A stretch of 64,000 nucleotides of DNA from Prosthecobacter vanneervenii (GTDB lineage Bacteria > Verrucomicrobiota > Verrucomicrobiia > Verrucomicrobiales > Verrucomicrobiaceae): NCBI RefSeq assembly GCF_014203095.1, contig NZ_JACHIG010000006.1, forward strand, positions 248,001 to 312,000, read 5' to 3'. Shown here piece by piece: positions 43,677 through 52,752 of this stretch; position 1 is the first letter of the stretch, and each line of letters begins with the position of its first letter. The notes beneath the pieces were generated by a model. That model did no database searches. It saw only the letters and a program-made list of their open reading frames with translations, and was not told where the DNA came from. The translations under genes and the position numbers were made by a program.

Positions 43677-45191
43677 TCATGAAGCGCTGAGCTGACGAGC
43701 CCACTGAATGGCGCGCAGCATGCCAGCCGCTTTGTTCACGGTCTCCTGATACTCGGCTGCAGGCACGGAGTCCGCCACCACACCAGCACCTGCCTGCACG
43801 TAGGCTTTGCCGTCTTTCACCACACAGGTGCGCAGCGCGATGCAGGAGTCGAGGTTGCCATCAAAGCCGAAGTAGCCCACCGCACCGGCGTAGGCACAGC
43901 GCTTGCTCTTCTCACACTCATTGATGATCTCCATGGCGCGCACTTTGGGAGAGCCGCTCACGGTTCCGGCAGGGAAGGTGGCGCGCATCACATCGTAGGC
44001 GCTTTTGTCTTCACGCAGGTGGCCGTCCACATTGGAGACGATGTGCATCACATGCGAGTAGCGTTCGATGATCATCAGGTCGCTGACGCGCACACTGCCG
44101 TAGTCGGCCACACGTCCGACGTCATTGCGCGCCAGATCCACGAGCATGATGTGCTCGGCGCGTTCTTTGGGGTCATTGAGCAGTTCCTGAGCCAGGGCCT
44201 CGTCCTCTGCGGGAGTTTTGCCCCTCCAGCGCGTGCCGGCGATGGGACGGATGTCGATGCGCCCATTGAGGCATTTCACATGCACTTCCGGCGAGCTGCC
44301 CACCAGCGCAAAGCCCTGGGGGAAGTCCATGCAGAACATGTAGGGGCTGGGGTTCACGTGACGCAGGGCACGGAAGAGATCCAGTGTACTGCCGGTGTAT
44401 TCCGTCTCGAAGCGCTGGGAGGGCACGCCCTGGAAGATGTCTCCAGCACCGATGTACTCCTTCATCTTCATCACCATGCCCTCGTATTCTTCGCGGGTGG
44501 TGTTGCTCACTGGAGGCGGCAGCTGGTCGTTGCTGATGGGGGCAAAGGTCTGCAGCGGTTTGGCAGCCAGGGGCTTCTCCAGCTTGGTGATGACGTCCGC
44601 AATCTGCTGCCGCGCCCAGTCGTAGGCAGCTTCCAGGGTGGCGTGCTCGTCAGTGTGGACATTGGCCACGATGGAGAGCCGGCGCGTGCGGTGGTCAAAC
44701 ACCAGCACCGTGTCCGTAACCATGAAGACCATGTCCGGCAGGCCCAGTTCGTCCTTTTTGGCGGGCGGAAGCGTGGGCTCAAAGAAGCGCACCATGTCAT
44801 AGGCAAGGTAACCCACAGCGCCGCCATGAAAAACCGGCAGCGGCTGCGCCTCCAACGGTGTGAAGGGCTTCATCAGTTCCTGCAGCTCCGTCAGCGGATC
44901 TCCTGCGGTGGTGAAGCTGCGCTTCTTGCCGCGCTCCTCGATTTCGATCTCCCGACCGCGAGCGGTGAAGATGATGCGCGGCGAGCTGCCCAGCAGTGAG
45001 TAGCGTCCGGAGTGCTGTGTGAGTTCTGCGGATTCCAGCAGGAAGGCGCAGCGGCCATCGTGGATCTTCTGGAAAGCGGAGAGCGGTGTCTCGTAGTCAG
45101 CGGCCAGCTCTGCCATCACCGGCACGAGATTGCCCTGCTTTGCGAGCGTTGTGAAAGTGGCGAAATCGGGCTGAAGATGGAGCTGGGGCAT
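43677..45191 (-). CDS. trpE: Anthranilate synthase component I
   Basis: A 504-residue enzyme that turns chorismate and ammonia into anthranilate, the first step of tryptophan synthesis. The feedback site is CAFLLESAELT (LLES). The chorismate-binding half has IRPIAGTRWRGKTPAEDEAL, AEHIMLVDLARNDVGRVA, ERYSHVMHIVSNVDG, TFPAGTVSGSPKVRAME and GAVGYFGFDGNLDSCIALRT. ATG 45191 (MPQLHLQPDF) gives normal length. No trpG or other trp gene is adjacent. The ThrH-like gene lies 58 bp upstream, same strand. Confidence 0.96.
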   Translation of the reverse strand: MPQLHLQPDFATFTTLAKQGNLVPVMAELAADYETPLSAFQKIHDGRCAFLLESAELTQHSGRYSLLGSSPRIIFTARGREIEIEERGKKRSFTTAGDPLTELQELMKPFTPLEAQPLPVFHGGAVGYLAYDMVRFFEPTLPPAKKDELGLPDMVFMVTDTVLVFDHRTRRLSIVANVHTDEHATLEAAYDWARQQIADVITKLEKPLAAKPLQTFAPISNDQLPPPVSNTTREEYEGMVMKMKEYIGAGDIFQGVPSQRFETEYTGSTLDLFRALRHVNPSPYMFCMDFPQGFALVGSSPEVHVKCLNGRIDIRPIAGTRWRGKTPAEDEALAQELLNDPKERAEHIMLVDLARNDVGRVADYGSVRVSDLMIIERYSHVMHIVSNVDGHLREDKSAYDVMRATFPAGTVSGSPKVRAMEIINECEKSKRCAYAGAVGYFGFDGNLDSCIALRTCVVKDGKAYVQAGAGVVADSVPAAEYQETVNKAAGMLRAIQWARQLSAS

Positions 45192-45249
45192 GCGGGCGGT
45201 AAAACGAGCCTGCATTCTGGACGCGGATTTGCCTCGTGGCAATGGCGCT

Positions 45250-45858
45250 TCAAAGCGCCCCGCGCATCGCCGTCAGCAGCTCGCCGTAGTCGTCAAAGGC
45301 CCGGAACTGCGGGAACTGCGCCTGAATGCTGGCCGGTGCGTGGAAGAAGAAACCCACATCTGCCTCGCCGAGCATGGTGGTGTCATTGAAGGAATCTCCG
45401 GCGGCGATGACACGGTAGTTCAGCGCCTTGAAGGAGGCCACGGCTTTCTGCTTCTGATTCGACTGGCGCAGTTTGTAGTCAACGATGCGACCGTCTGGGG
45501 CGACTTCCAGCTGGTGGCAGAAGATCGTGGGCCAACCGAGCTGGCGCATCAGCGGCTGGGCAAATTCGGCAAAGGTGTCGCTCAGGATGATCACCTGTGT
45601 GGTGGCGCGGAGCTCGTCGAGGAAGGCTTTGGCCCCCTCCAGCGGAGCCAGCGTGCCGATGACCTGCTGGATGTCCGGCAGCTTCAGGCCATGTTCGTCC
45701 AGGATCTTGAGACGGCCCTTCATAAGCACGTCATAGTCGGGCTCCTCGCGCGTGGTGCGGCGCAGTTCGGGAATGCCGGTTTTCTCGGCAAAGGCGATCC
45801 AGATTTCAGGGACGAGAACGCCTTCAAGGTCGAGGGTGACGATGGTCTGCTGCTTCAT
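45250..45858 (-). CDS. thrH: ThrH-like phosphoserine phosphatase / homoserine phosphotransferase
   Basis: A 202-residue HAD-superfamily enzyme matching ThrH in length and opening: TIVTLDLEGVLVPEIW, with D-L-E in motif I instead of the usual D-x-D. It continues with GIPELRRTTREEPDYDVLMK, IILSDTFAEFAQPLMRQLGW and the motif IV region AAGDSFNDTTMLGEA. In Pseudomonas, ThrH can dephosphorylate phosphoserine and transfer phosphate to homoserine. ATG 45858 (MKQQTIV) is preferred to an upstream start. It is probably co-transcribed with trpE. Confidence 0.88.
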   Translation of the reverse strand: MKQQTIVTLDLEGVLVPEIWIAFAEKTGIPELRRTTREEPDYDVLMKGRLKILDEHGLKLPDIQQVIGTLAPLEGAKAFLDELRATTQVIILSDTFAEFAQPLMRQLGWPTIFCHQLEVAPDGRIVDYKLRQSNQKQKAVASFKALNYRVIAAGDSFNDTTMLGEADVGFFFHAPASIQAQFPQFRAFDDYGELLTAMRGAL

Positions 45859-45979
45859 ACTAGGGTAGCCGCATGTCATGCACGGGGCACCGATGCAGTA
45901 AAGCGGGGATCTTCAAAAAAGGCGCACTGAGAGGCAAACCATGCGGAGATGCGCGGCGCGGCATGGCGTTTGTTACAGC

Positions 45980-46447
45980 ATGAAAATAGCCAATGAAGTG
46001 CAGCGCAACGTAGCCGACCTGGTCGCCAAACGCCGAAATGCCGTGCTGGCCACCTCGGACTCAGAAGGGCACCCCCATTCCGCCTGGATGACCACGCAGG
46101 TGACCACCGACTTGGAGGAGATCATCTCCATCACCGCCCCCACCTCCCAAAAGGCAGCCATCCTGCGCGCCAATCCGCAGGCTGAGTGGATGTTTGCCTC
46201 TCCCTCCATGGAGACGATCGTGTACCTTTCCGGTCACACACGCCTGCTCGAAGGGGACGTGGCCAAGCGCTACTGGGACCAGATGCCGGGCAAGTCCAAG
46301 GCCTACTACCGCAAATACTGCGAGACGGAGGACTATCACAAATTTTCCGTCATCCGCACGGAGGTGGACAAGGTGGTGCTCTGCAAACCTTACGCCTACA
46401 CCAAGACGATTCTCTGGGACAAGGCCACGCCAGCAGATACAGCTTAG
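45980..46447 (+). CDS. Pyridoxamine 5'-phosphate oxidase-fold protein
   Basis: A 155-residue protein, general-stress-protein-26 type, of the FMN-binding split-barrel fold. Pattern: NAVLATSDSEGHPHSAWM, EEIISITAPTSQKAAILRAN, AEWMFASPSMETIVYLSG, and a C-terminal FSVIRTEVDKVVLCKPYAYT. It probably binds FMN or a deazaflavin; substrate unknown. It is divergently transcribed from the ThrH-like gene, 121 bp away. ATG 45980 (MKIANE) is preferred to an in-frame upstream start. Confidence 0.8.
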   Translation: MKIANEVQRNVADLVAKRRNAVLATSDSEGHPHSAWMTTQVTTDLEEIISITAPTSQKAAILRANPQAEWMFASPSMETIVYLSGHTRLLEGDVAKRYWDQMPGKSKAYYRKYCETEDYHKFSVIRTEVDKVVLCKPYAYTKTILWDKATPADTA

Positions 46448-46453
46448 CCTGCG

Positions 46454-46816
46454 TTAAACAGAGGCAGGCCTTGGCACCTCGATGGCCTCGCATTTCTCCC
46501 GCCAGCCGGGGAAGTTCCAGACATTGGGAAACCCCTCGCATTGTTCCGGCTTCACCGGCTGGATGCGGCAGACATTCACGCCTTCCAGGAAAAGGCATTC
46601 GCCATTGGGCTTGTCGATAATGCTCAGACCAGTGCGGTTGGCGTTGAGCCGGGTGCATTGCTCAATGAACGCATCTCGTGGCATTTTCAGAAACTCGGCG
46701 ATGCGGGTGATCTCTTCGTCCGTGACGCGCACATCGCCCGGCCATCGGCAGCAGTTGCCGCAGCGCAGGCAGGCATACCAGGGGGCGGAGGTGTCAAGTG
46801 GAGAGGATGAGGGCAT
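46454..46816 (-). CDS. YkgJ-family cysteine cluster protein
   Basis: A 120-residue protein of the UPF0153/YkgJ zinc or iron-sulfur cluster family. The Cys set is visible: CLRCGNCCRWPGDVRV, then GECLFLEGVNVCRI and EQCEGFP. Length is typical. It is presumed to bind a metal; function unknown. ATG 46816 (MPSSSPLD) removes a low-complexity upstream frame. It converges with the PNPOx-fold gene with only 6 bp between stops. Confidence 0.88.
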   Translation of the reverse strand: MPSSSPLDTSAPWYACLRCGNCCRWPGDVRVTDEEITRIAEFLKMPRDAFIEQCTRLNANRTGLSIIDKPNGECLFLEGVNVCRIQPVKPEQCEGFPNVWNFPGWREKCEAIEVPRPASV

Positions 46817-46934
46817 GAAAAGTATTCTGTTCGCGCAATGCTGCGCAGAAGGGCATAATTCATGCGATGAACGGGTACATGCAACGAAGGTTTGAACATC
46901 GCCGCGCCAGACTGCGGCGCGAGTGGCTGCTGCG

Positions 46935-47570
46935 ATGAAACTGCACCTGCTGCCTCCCATCACCCTGCTGCCCGCTCCTCATGACAAAGCGGACGACGAG
47001 CAGATCATCGAAGACTGGGCCCGCGGACTCGACTGGGTCAAATGGCTGCTGGGCAGCGTGCGCGCCCGTGTGGAGGTGCTGCTCGTGGAGGAGCCGGCGG
47101 AGTGGGATGACTTTGCCCAAAATCTCCTGCGCGAGGCCATTGGCCCTGCGCTCAAAACCGCCTGGCACTGCGCGCGTGGCAATGATCTCGAAGGGCTCAT
47201 CGGCGCGGCGGCGCAGCTCTCCACCCAGCTTCCGCCGGAGGCGCGTCAGCGCAGCCTGCAGGCCGGGGCGGTGCTACTGAAATCCACCAAGCATGCGCGC
47301 TATCAGGGCGTGCTGGGTCGGCTTCGGGAGGCGGTGGATCAGGGCAGATGTGATAGCCACATCACGACCGTCTGGGCTGCGGTGGGGCATTTTTTTCAGC
47401 TCAGTCTCACCAATGTCATCGCCGAATATCTGCGCCTGGAGTGGGACATGGCTGCGCGGGACACCACGGCTCAGCTGCCCTACGCTGGCAAATCCAGCAT
47501 CGCCGGGCTTACCAGCCTCGTCATGCATGACCCCAGCGCAGCGGCTTCTCTGCGGGTGGTGGATGCATGA
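46935..47570 (+). CDS. Hypothetical protein, mostly helical
   Basis: A 211-residue protein from ATG 46935 (MKLHLLPPIT). Highly helical, with conserved-looking RVEVLLVEEPAEWDD and AVGHFFQLSLTNVIAEYLRL segments. No membrane helix or signal. I considered a UreF-like or accessory protein but found no supporting motif. It is divergent from the YkgJ gene and converges with the TonB receptor gene, stops 17 bp apart. Confidence 0.5.
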   Translation: MKLHLLPPITLLPAPHDKADDEQIIEDWARGLDWVKWLLGSVRARVEVLLVEEPAEWDDFAQNLLREAIGPALKTAWHCARGNDLEGLIGAAAQLSTQLPPEARQRSLQAGAVLLKSTKHARYQGVLGRLREAVDQGRCDSHITTVWAAVGHFFQLSLTNVIAEYLRLEWDMAARDTTAQLPYAGKSSIAGLTSLVMHDPSAAASLRVVDA

Positions 47571-47587
47571 CAGGCACGAGTTGCGGA

Positions 47588-49681
47588 TTAGAACTTCACG
47601 GTCACGCCCAGATTCGCACCAAACCCGGGCTCATTGGAACCTGAGCCATGATAGCGATAGGTTTCGTTCAGCAGGTTGTCGAGTGCCGCGGTCAGGATGA
47701 GGTTGTCATTCACAGCATAGCCACCGCGCAGTGTCAGCACGCAGAAGGAAGAGGTGCCGTTCGGCGGGATTCTCTGCGTGTCGAGCTGGTCGGAGGTGTT
47801 CATGCGTCCGGCCTCGCCATAGGTCAGGCAGACAAACTCAGACCAGAAACGATTATCAGTGGTCTGCCAGCGCACGCCTGCATAGCCGACGAGCGGAGAA
47901 ATTTTTCCCAGCGGCTCGCGGCGCTTTTGCGTGGTCGTACCGAGAAACTGATCAGCCTCACCCTCCACCCAGGCCACATGGCCGAAGACGCTCCAGTGCT
48001 TGTCGATCTGCCAGCGGGTGGAAAACTCAATGCCCTGCATGTAGCCGTTGCCACCGTTGGCCTTGGTATCCTGAAGTGGCACGCTGGTGGAGCGGCGGAT
48101 GATCAGGTTGTCCAGCTTGGTGTAAAAGTAGGCCATGGTGGCAGTCAGGCTTTCCGTGTGCGCCTTCAGGCCGATCTCATAGGTCAGGTATTTTTCTGGA
48201 GAGAGGTCCGTGGCCGGAGTCTCTTTGCGGCCGGAGAGCGCCACGTCAAAGCGGGAGAGGTCGGAAAGATTCGGTGCGCGGAAGGCCTGCGACACACCAC
48301 CATAGAGCGAGTAACGGTCCTGCTCATCCAGATCGACGACAAAGCGCACGCTGCCGGAAAAGTTGTTCCAGCTGTTGGAGAAGGACTGCTGCGCCAGAGT
48401 GAAGGGATTCTGAAAGCTGCCGAGCCTTGCAGTGGCATGGGTGAAACGCTCGCCGATGAAGATGTGCACACGATCTCCGATCTCGATGGCGTCCTGAATG
48501 TGGGCGCCGAGCAGGCTGTAAGTGGAGTTATCCGCCACGGCTCCCTGGTAGGGATTGTCCGAGGCGTGGGACTGCACAAAGTCCTCATAGAAGTCCACGC
48601 CATAGACGAGGGTGCCAATGGGAGAGTCGCTGGTGAACTCCAGATCGGCACCCAGGGTGTTGAGGTCCACATTGTTGTAGGAGCGGGTGCCGCCTCCAGT
48701 AACGCGGTACTGGGTTTCTCCTGCCGTCTGCAAAGAAATGGTAAGGCTGGCGTTGTCGATGTAGCTGTTCAGATCCTTTCCGGCCAGACGCACATAGGAA
48801 AGGCTGCGCTCCTGATCAAAGAGACGTACGCGATCCGTCCCTACGGTGGTGCCTTCAAACGAGACGCCGTAGATGGTGGAATGGGTGCGCCACACGTCGT
48901 TCTGGCGCACCTGCTGATGCACAGCGGTGAATGTCCAGGCATCATCCAGCGCTACGTCCAGCCTCACATCAAAGGCCCACTGATCGTACCCAGTGTGCTG
49001 CTGACGCCGCCCGCTGCCGTCCGTCACATTGCCAAACTGGCTCAGCGTCACTCCGGCATGCAGTCCCCATTTCTGTCCTTCGCCGATGCTGGTTTCCAGG
49101 TGCTCCACATTGCTGTGCTCCGCTGTGGAGTAGCGGTAATCAGCACGACCGTGAGAGAAGAAGCCACCTTCAGCTTCACTCAGATAGCCCGATCCTTTGG
49201 TGAAAGCGTTCACTGTGCCGCCGATGGCGTCGCTTCCGTAGAGGACAGATCCTTGGGAGGGCAGTACCTCCACCTTGTCGAGCCCGTACTGGTCGATCGT
49301 GTTCCAATACTGGTTGGGGCCGTCACGAAAGGTGGAGTTGTTGAAGCGAATGCCGTCCACCATCATCAGGTTTCGGAAGCCGGTGAAGCCACGAATGAAG
49401 GGAGAGCCCTGACCGTTGGAGGTCTTCTGAATGGCCACGCCGGCTGTTTCTCTCAGAGCCTCAGGGAAGGTACGTGTCAGTCGTTCTTCCATCTGCTTTT
49501 TGCCTAGGGTCTTTACGGCGGCCGGCACCTGGGTTAGCGGTGTGGCACTGCGTGTGGCGGTGATCACCACTTCAGGCATGTCAGCGGTCTGGCTGGCTTT
49601 TTTCTTCTTATTTTCTTCTGTTTCAGCGGCAAAGTTGACGGCAGTCAACGCGAGCAAGAGTGGCAGTGAGAATCGATGCAT
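47588..49681 (-). CDS. TonB-dependent outer-membrane receptor
   Basis: A 697-residue receptor with signal peptide (MHRFSLPLLLALTAVNFAA). A TonB-box-like MPEVVITATRSATPL is followed by the plug domain (ALRETAGVAIQKTSNGQGSP, FIRGFTGFRNLMMVDGIRFN and VLYGSDAIGGTVNAFT) and a beta-barrel ending in Phe (GANLGVTVKF). It resembles colicin/siderophore or vitamin receptors; the substrate is not evident. No Fur box or cobalamin riboswitch was seen upstream. The 205-bp gap to 49887 holds only small hairpins. Confidence 0.92.
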   Translation of the reverse strand: MHRFSLPLLLALTAVNFAAETEENKKKKASQTADMPEVVITATRSATPLTQVPAAVKTLGKKQMEERLTRTFPEALRETAGVAIQKTSNGQGSPFIRGFTGFRNLMMVDGIRFNNSTFRDGPNQYWNTIDQYGLDKVEVLPSQGSVLYGSDAIGGTVNAFTKGSGYLSEAEGGFFSHGRADYRYSTAEHSNVEHLETSIGEGQKWGLHAGVTLSQFGNVTDGSGRRQQHTGYDQWAFDVRLDVALDDAWTFTAVHQQVRQNDVWRTHSTIYGVSFEGTTVGTDRVRLFDQERSLSYVRLAGKDLNSYIDNASLTISLQTAGETQYRVTGGGTRSYNNVDLNTLGADLEFTSDSPIGTLVYGVDFYEDFVQSHASDNPYQGAVADNSTYSLLGAHIQDAIEIGDRVHIFIGERFTHATARLGSFQNPFTLAQQSFSNSWNNFSGSVRFVVDLDEQDRYSLYGGVSQAFRAPNLSDLSRFDVALSGRKETPATDLSPEKYLTYEIGLKAHTESLTATMAYFYTKLDNLIIRRSTSVPLQDTKANGGNGYMQGIEFSTRWQIDKHWSVFGHVAWVEGEADQFLGTTTQKRREPLGKISPLVGYAGVRWQTTDNRFWSEFVCLTYGEAGRMNTSDQLDTQRIPPNGTSSFCVLTLRGGYAVNDNLILTAALDNLLNETYRYHGSGSNEPGFGANLGVTVKF

Positions 49682-49886
49682 GGTTTTGATAGGCGAAATG
49701 CCAATCAAGCATCGGGGCGTCCTAAGTCACTCAAGTGGATGCCAAGAAAGAGGGAAATGGACAAAAATAGTCCATAAGTTGCACATGAAGAGGCGGTTTT
49801 GAGCCTGTTTTGTCATCAATTTGCACAGGTAGACAGCATTCTTGTGAGGAATGCCGTGCTGCCTGTTTGCTGACTGTCCCTGTGGC

Positions 49887-50651
49887 TTATTTGCCGAGCA
49901 GCCCTTTCAGACCACCAGTGTTGAGTTGAGATCCTCCGCCTTGGAGCAGATTTTTGAGGGAACCGCTGGCACTGGCTTTGGCCGCTTCGGTGCTGATTTT
50001 GTTCAGCACCAAGGAGGTCAGTTCTGCTGCGGAGATGCCCGAGGCGCCTTCGCCTAGATTGGTCAGTTTGATGTCCGGCAGGGTGGCCTTGGCATCAGCT
50101 CCTGGCACCACACCGGCCACACTGGCGCTCAGCTTGGCACCGGTGATGAGGAGTTCATTGACCTGGAGTTTGACGGACTTCTGCGGTTTGCCGTCTTCGG
50201 CGGGTGCAGCCTTGCTTTCACCACCCGTGCCTGCCGCCTTGGAGGTCTGCTGCGAGACGAAGTTTTTCGCGTTGTCGGAGATGTGCTTCAGATTGGTGCC
50301 GTGCAGCCCGGCTTCTAGATTGATCTCGGGGTTGGTGATGTAGATGTGCTTGATGACAATCTTGTCCTTGCTGACGCTGTTGGTGTCCAGCGCCACCTCC
50401 GCACGGGCGATGCGCACGGCATACGGGCCGGTGAATCCTTTGGGATTGCCGATCTGGAAGCCTTCAATGGCACCCGTGCCGGAGAAGGGGGAGAGATTCA
50501 CTTGATCCACCGTCACCGCTGTCTGCACCACCGGCGGGGTGCCCTGCTCAATGCCAAATTTAACGATGTTACCGAGCTGCGACCAGCCGAACCACAAACC
50601 TGCTGCAATCAAAACAACGAGAACAATGACGATGCGGATGATCCATTTCAT
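49887..50651 (-). CDS. Membrane-anchored AsmA-like hypothetical protein
   Basis: A 254-residue protein with one N-terminal transmembrane helix (IIRIVIVLVVLIAAGLWFGW) and a periplasmic domain. Beta-strand patterns such as IEGFQIGNPKGFTGPYAVRI and DKIVIKHIYITNPEINLEAG recall AsmA/DUF748-type lipid-transfer or envelope proteins. The C-terminus is Gly/Ser-rich (LLQGGGSQLNTGGL). Family assignment is weak. Upstream and downstream gaps contain short hairpins only. Confidence 0.5.
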   Translation of the reverse strand: MKWIIRIVIVLVVLIAAGLWFGWSQLGNIVKFGIEQGTPPVVQTAVTVDQVNLSPFSGTGAIEGFQIGNPKGFTGPYAVRIARAEVALDTNSVSKDKIVIKHIYITNPEINLEAGLHGTNLKHISDNAKNFVSQQTSKAAGTGGESKAAPAEDGKPQKSVKLQVNELLITGAKLSASVAGVVPGADAKATLPDIKLTNLGEGASGISAAELTSLVLNKISTEAAKASASGSLKNLLQGGGSQLNTGGLKGLLGK

Positions 50652-50724
50652 AGACCGCCATTGTTTCCGGCGCGGGCGCTCTGTAAAGCCTCAAAGAGCA
50701 AAGTGCAGAGGTTATGGCAGGTCT

Positions 50725-50751
50725 AAGGCGAAGGCACCATGCCTCCGCCTT
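50725..50751. terminator. Hairpin downstream of accA
   Basis: AAGGCGAAGGC (50725-50735), loop ACCAT, GCCTCCGCCTT (50741-50751), one mismatch. It lies 15 bp past the accA stop on the minus strand, but without a clear U tract, so termination would be weak or protein-assisted. Confidence 0.45.
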
Positions 50752-50765
50752 GAGATCTACAAGGC

Positions 50766-51725
50766 TCAGCCTTCAGTGAACTGGCCCAGAGAGCGGAACT
50801 TCTGGTAACGCTTCTCCAGAAGCTCTGAGGTCGGGAGGCTGCTGAGCTCCTTGATCGTGGCCAGCACGGCGTCTTTCAGAGAGCCGGCGGCGGCGGCATG
50901 GTCATTGTGCGCACCACCGAGGGGCTCTGGGACGATGCCGTCGATGATGCCCAGCTTGGAGAGATCCTGCGCGCTCAGCTTGAGAGCCGAGGCGGCCTCC
51001 GGGGCGTGCTCGCGGTGCTTCCAGAGAATGGCGGCGCAGCCTTCGGGACTGATGACGGAGTAGTAGGCGTTCTCCATCATGAGCACTTTGTCGGCGATGC
51101 CAATGCCCAAGGCACCACCGCTGCCGCCTTCGCCGATGACGACGGCGATGACCGGCGTGCGAAGGGTCATCATTTCGCGCAGGTTGAAGGCGATGGCCTC
51201 GGCGATGTTGCGCTCCTCAGCTCCGATGCCGGGGAAGGCTCCGGGGGTGTCGATCAGGGCCACGATGGGCAGGCTGAATTTTTCCGCCATGCGCATGAGG
51301 CGCAGAGCCTTGCGATAGCCTTCAGGATGGGCGCTGCCAAAGTTGCGCAGCAGGTTCTCTTTGGTGTCACGTCCTTTCTGGTGGCCCAGTATGGCCACGC
51401 GCTGACCACCGATGGTGGCAAAGCCGGCAGGCATGGCGTTGTCGTCGCCGATGTGGCGGTCGCCGTGCAGTTCCACGAACTCGTCGCAGATGTGCTTCAC
51501 GTAGTCGAGCATGAAGGGGCGGGCGATGTGGCGGGAGATCTGCACACGCTGCCAGGGGGAGAGATTTGCGTGGATGTCGCGCTGCAGGGCGTCGGCCTTG
51601 GCTTCGAGGTCGGCCACCTGCTGGGCCAGCTTGTCGCTGGGCTTGGCGGCCAGCTTCTTTTTGGCCTCCTCGATTTCTTCGCGGATTTTGACGATGGGCT
51701 TTTCGAATTCCAAAACTTGTTTCAT
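50766..51725 (-). CDS. accA: Acetyl-CoA carboxylase carboxyltransferase subunit alpha
   Basis: A 319-residue protein of normal length. It forms the alpha2beta2 carboxyltransferase with AccD, making malonyl-CoA for fatty acid synthesis. Signatures: an N-terminal coiled coil (KIREEIEEAKKKL), RPFMLDYVKHICDEFVELHG, GHQKGRDTKENLLRNFG, DTPGAFPGIGAEERNIAEAI and GEGGSGGALGIGIADKVLMM. accD is not in the window. It is followed upstream by the LysM gene, 38 bp away and on the same strand. Confidence 0.97.
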   Translation of the reverse strand: MKQVLEFEKPIVKIREEIEEAKKKLAAKPSDKLAQQVADLEAKADALQRDIHANLSPWQRVQISRHIARPFMLDYVKHICDEFVELHGDRHIGDDNAMPAGFATIGGQRVAILGHQKGRDTKENLLRNFGSAHPEGYRKALRLMRMAEKFSLPIVALIDTPGAFPGIGAEERNIAEAIAFNLREMMTLRTPVIAVVIGEGGSGGALGIGIADKVLMMENAYYSVISPEGCAAILWKHREHAPEAASALKLSAQDLSKLGIIDGIVPEPLGGAHNDHAAAAGSLKDAVLATIKELSSLPTSELLEKRYQKFRSLGQFTEG

Positions 51726-51763
51726 GACGGTCGGATAGGGAAAGGGGTGGGAGGGATGGCGGG

Positions 51764-52729
51764 CTACCTCACGAGGCTCAACTTTGACCCTTTGCGCACG
51801 AGCGCAAAGAGTTCTTCGATGTCTTCGCGGGAGAGGAAGATGCCAGTTTCGGCGGAAGGTGAGGGGGCCGGAACGGGCATGGCGGCCGGTGAAGCGGTGC
51901 TGTGGGAGCCTGATTTTTTACCTTTGGCCGCAGGGGCGACAGGCTGGGGTTCCTCCACCGGCATGGCTTTTGCCACCGGAGGCGTGCGGATGCTCACGCC
52001 CGCCTTGGTGCCTGCGATCCACTTCTCAGACTCGGCGTAATTGGCATCGGTGGAGTTCACCTGCTTGCCGTCATAGACCGAGTTCTTGGCCAGGATGGAC
52101 ATCTCCACCGGCAGGCGGGTGCCGGGCGGCAGGCGGATGTCCTTGGCTTCGTAGACTTTGAAGAGGTATTCCTTGTCCCCGACTTTGCGCAGCAGCATCA
52201 CCTGCTTCTTGGCCACACTGACACCAAGATGAAAATCCATCGGGATGATCGTCAGATGGTCGCCGGGCTGGAGGTTGAAGCTCATCAGGCCGCTGGCGCG
52301 GATGATGGAGTCGATGGTGGTGCTCTGCTTAGTGGCGATGAGGTTTAGCGAATCCCCCGGCTGCACAATGTAGTCCTTCTTGCCGGAACTGGAGTTCGCC
52401 GAGAAGAGCTGGTCCATGTTGATCTCTCCGATGATGCGCATGGCCTCTGTGCAGGTCTTGGAGTCGGGGAACTGCTGACGCAGCTTGTAGAGGGCATCGC
52501 GGCCTTCGTCGATCTTGCCATCCTTGATCAGCTCCACGGCGGCCTCAAAGCGGCGCACGCCTGGGTCGATGCGCGGGCGGTCCTTGGCCTTCATGGAGGC
52601 GATGTCATGCTCCACCTGGCTCTCCTTGAGCAGGATGTTCATGTAAACCCAGTACCCCATGGCCAGCGTGCCAGCCACCAGGCCCACGGTGATGAGGAAA
52701 ATCAGCAGTTTGATCTGGGTCTTGGCCAT
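51764..52729 (-). CDS. Membrane-anchored LysM-domain protein
   Basis: A 321-residue protein. An N-terminal transmembrane helix (LLIFLITVGLVAGTLAMGYW) is followed by a helical TPR-like stretch (GKIDEGRDALYKLRQQFPDS), a LysM domain (DYIVQPGDSLNLIATKQSTT, ending LQPGDHLTIIP) that should bind peptidoglycan, and a region resembling the non-catalytic part of L,D-transpeptidase-associated proteins. A Pro/Ala-rich tail ends the protein. No catalytic Cys was seen, so it is probably a structural wall-binding protein. Confidence 0.75.
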   Translation of the reverse strand: MAKTQIKLLIFLITVGLVAGTLAMGYWVYMNILLKESQVEHDIASMKAKDRPRIDPGVRRFEAAVELIKDGKIDEGRDALYKLRQQFPDSKTCTEAMRIIGEINMDQLFSANSSSGKKDYIVQPGDSLNLIATKQSTTIDSIIRASGLMSFNLQPGDHLTIIPMDFHLGVSVAKKQVMLLRKVGDKEYLFKVYEAKDIRLPPGTRLPVEMSILAKNSVYDGKQVNSTDANYAESEKWIAGTKAGVSIRTPPVAKAMPVEEPQPVAPAAKGKKSGSHSTASPAAMPVPAPSPSAETGIFLSREDIEELFALVRKGSKLSLVR

Positions 52730-52752
52730 TGCGGGAACCAACAAACTTCACC

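Noticed and set aside
46935..47570. UreF-like urease accessory protein
   Set aside because: Helical look only; no urease genes nearby and no family motif, so left hypothetical.
47648..49507. 619-residue open frame opposite the TonB receptor gene
   Set aside because: Shadow of a high-GC gene; the minus frame has signal peptide, plug and barrel motifs.
49682..49886. Cobalamin riboswitch or Fur box near the TonB receptor
   Set aside because: No conserved riboswitch core or Fur palindrome could be found in this gap.
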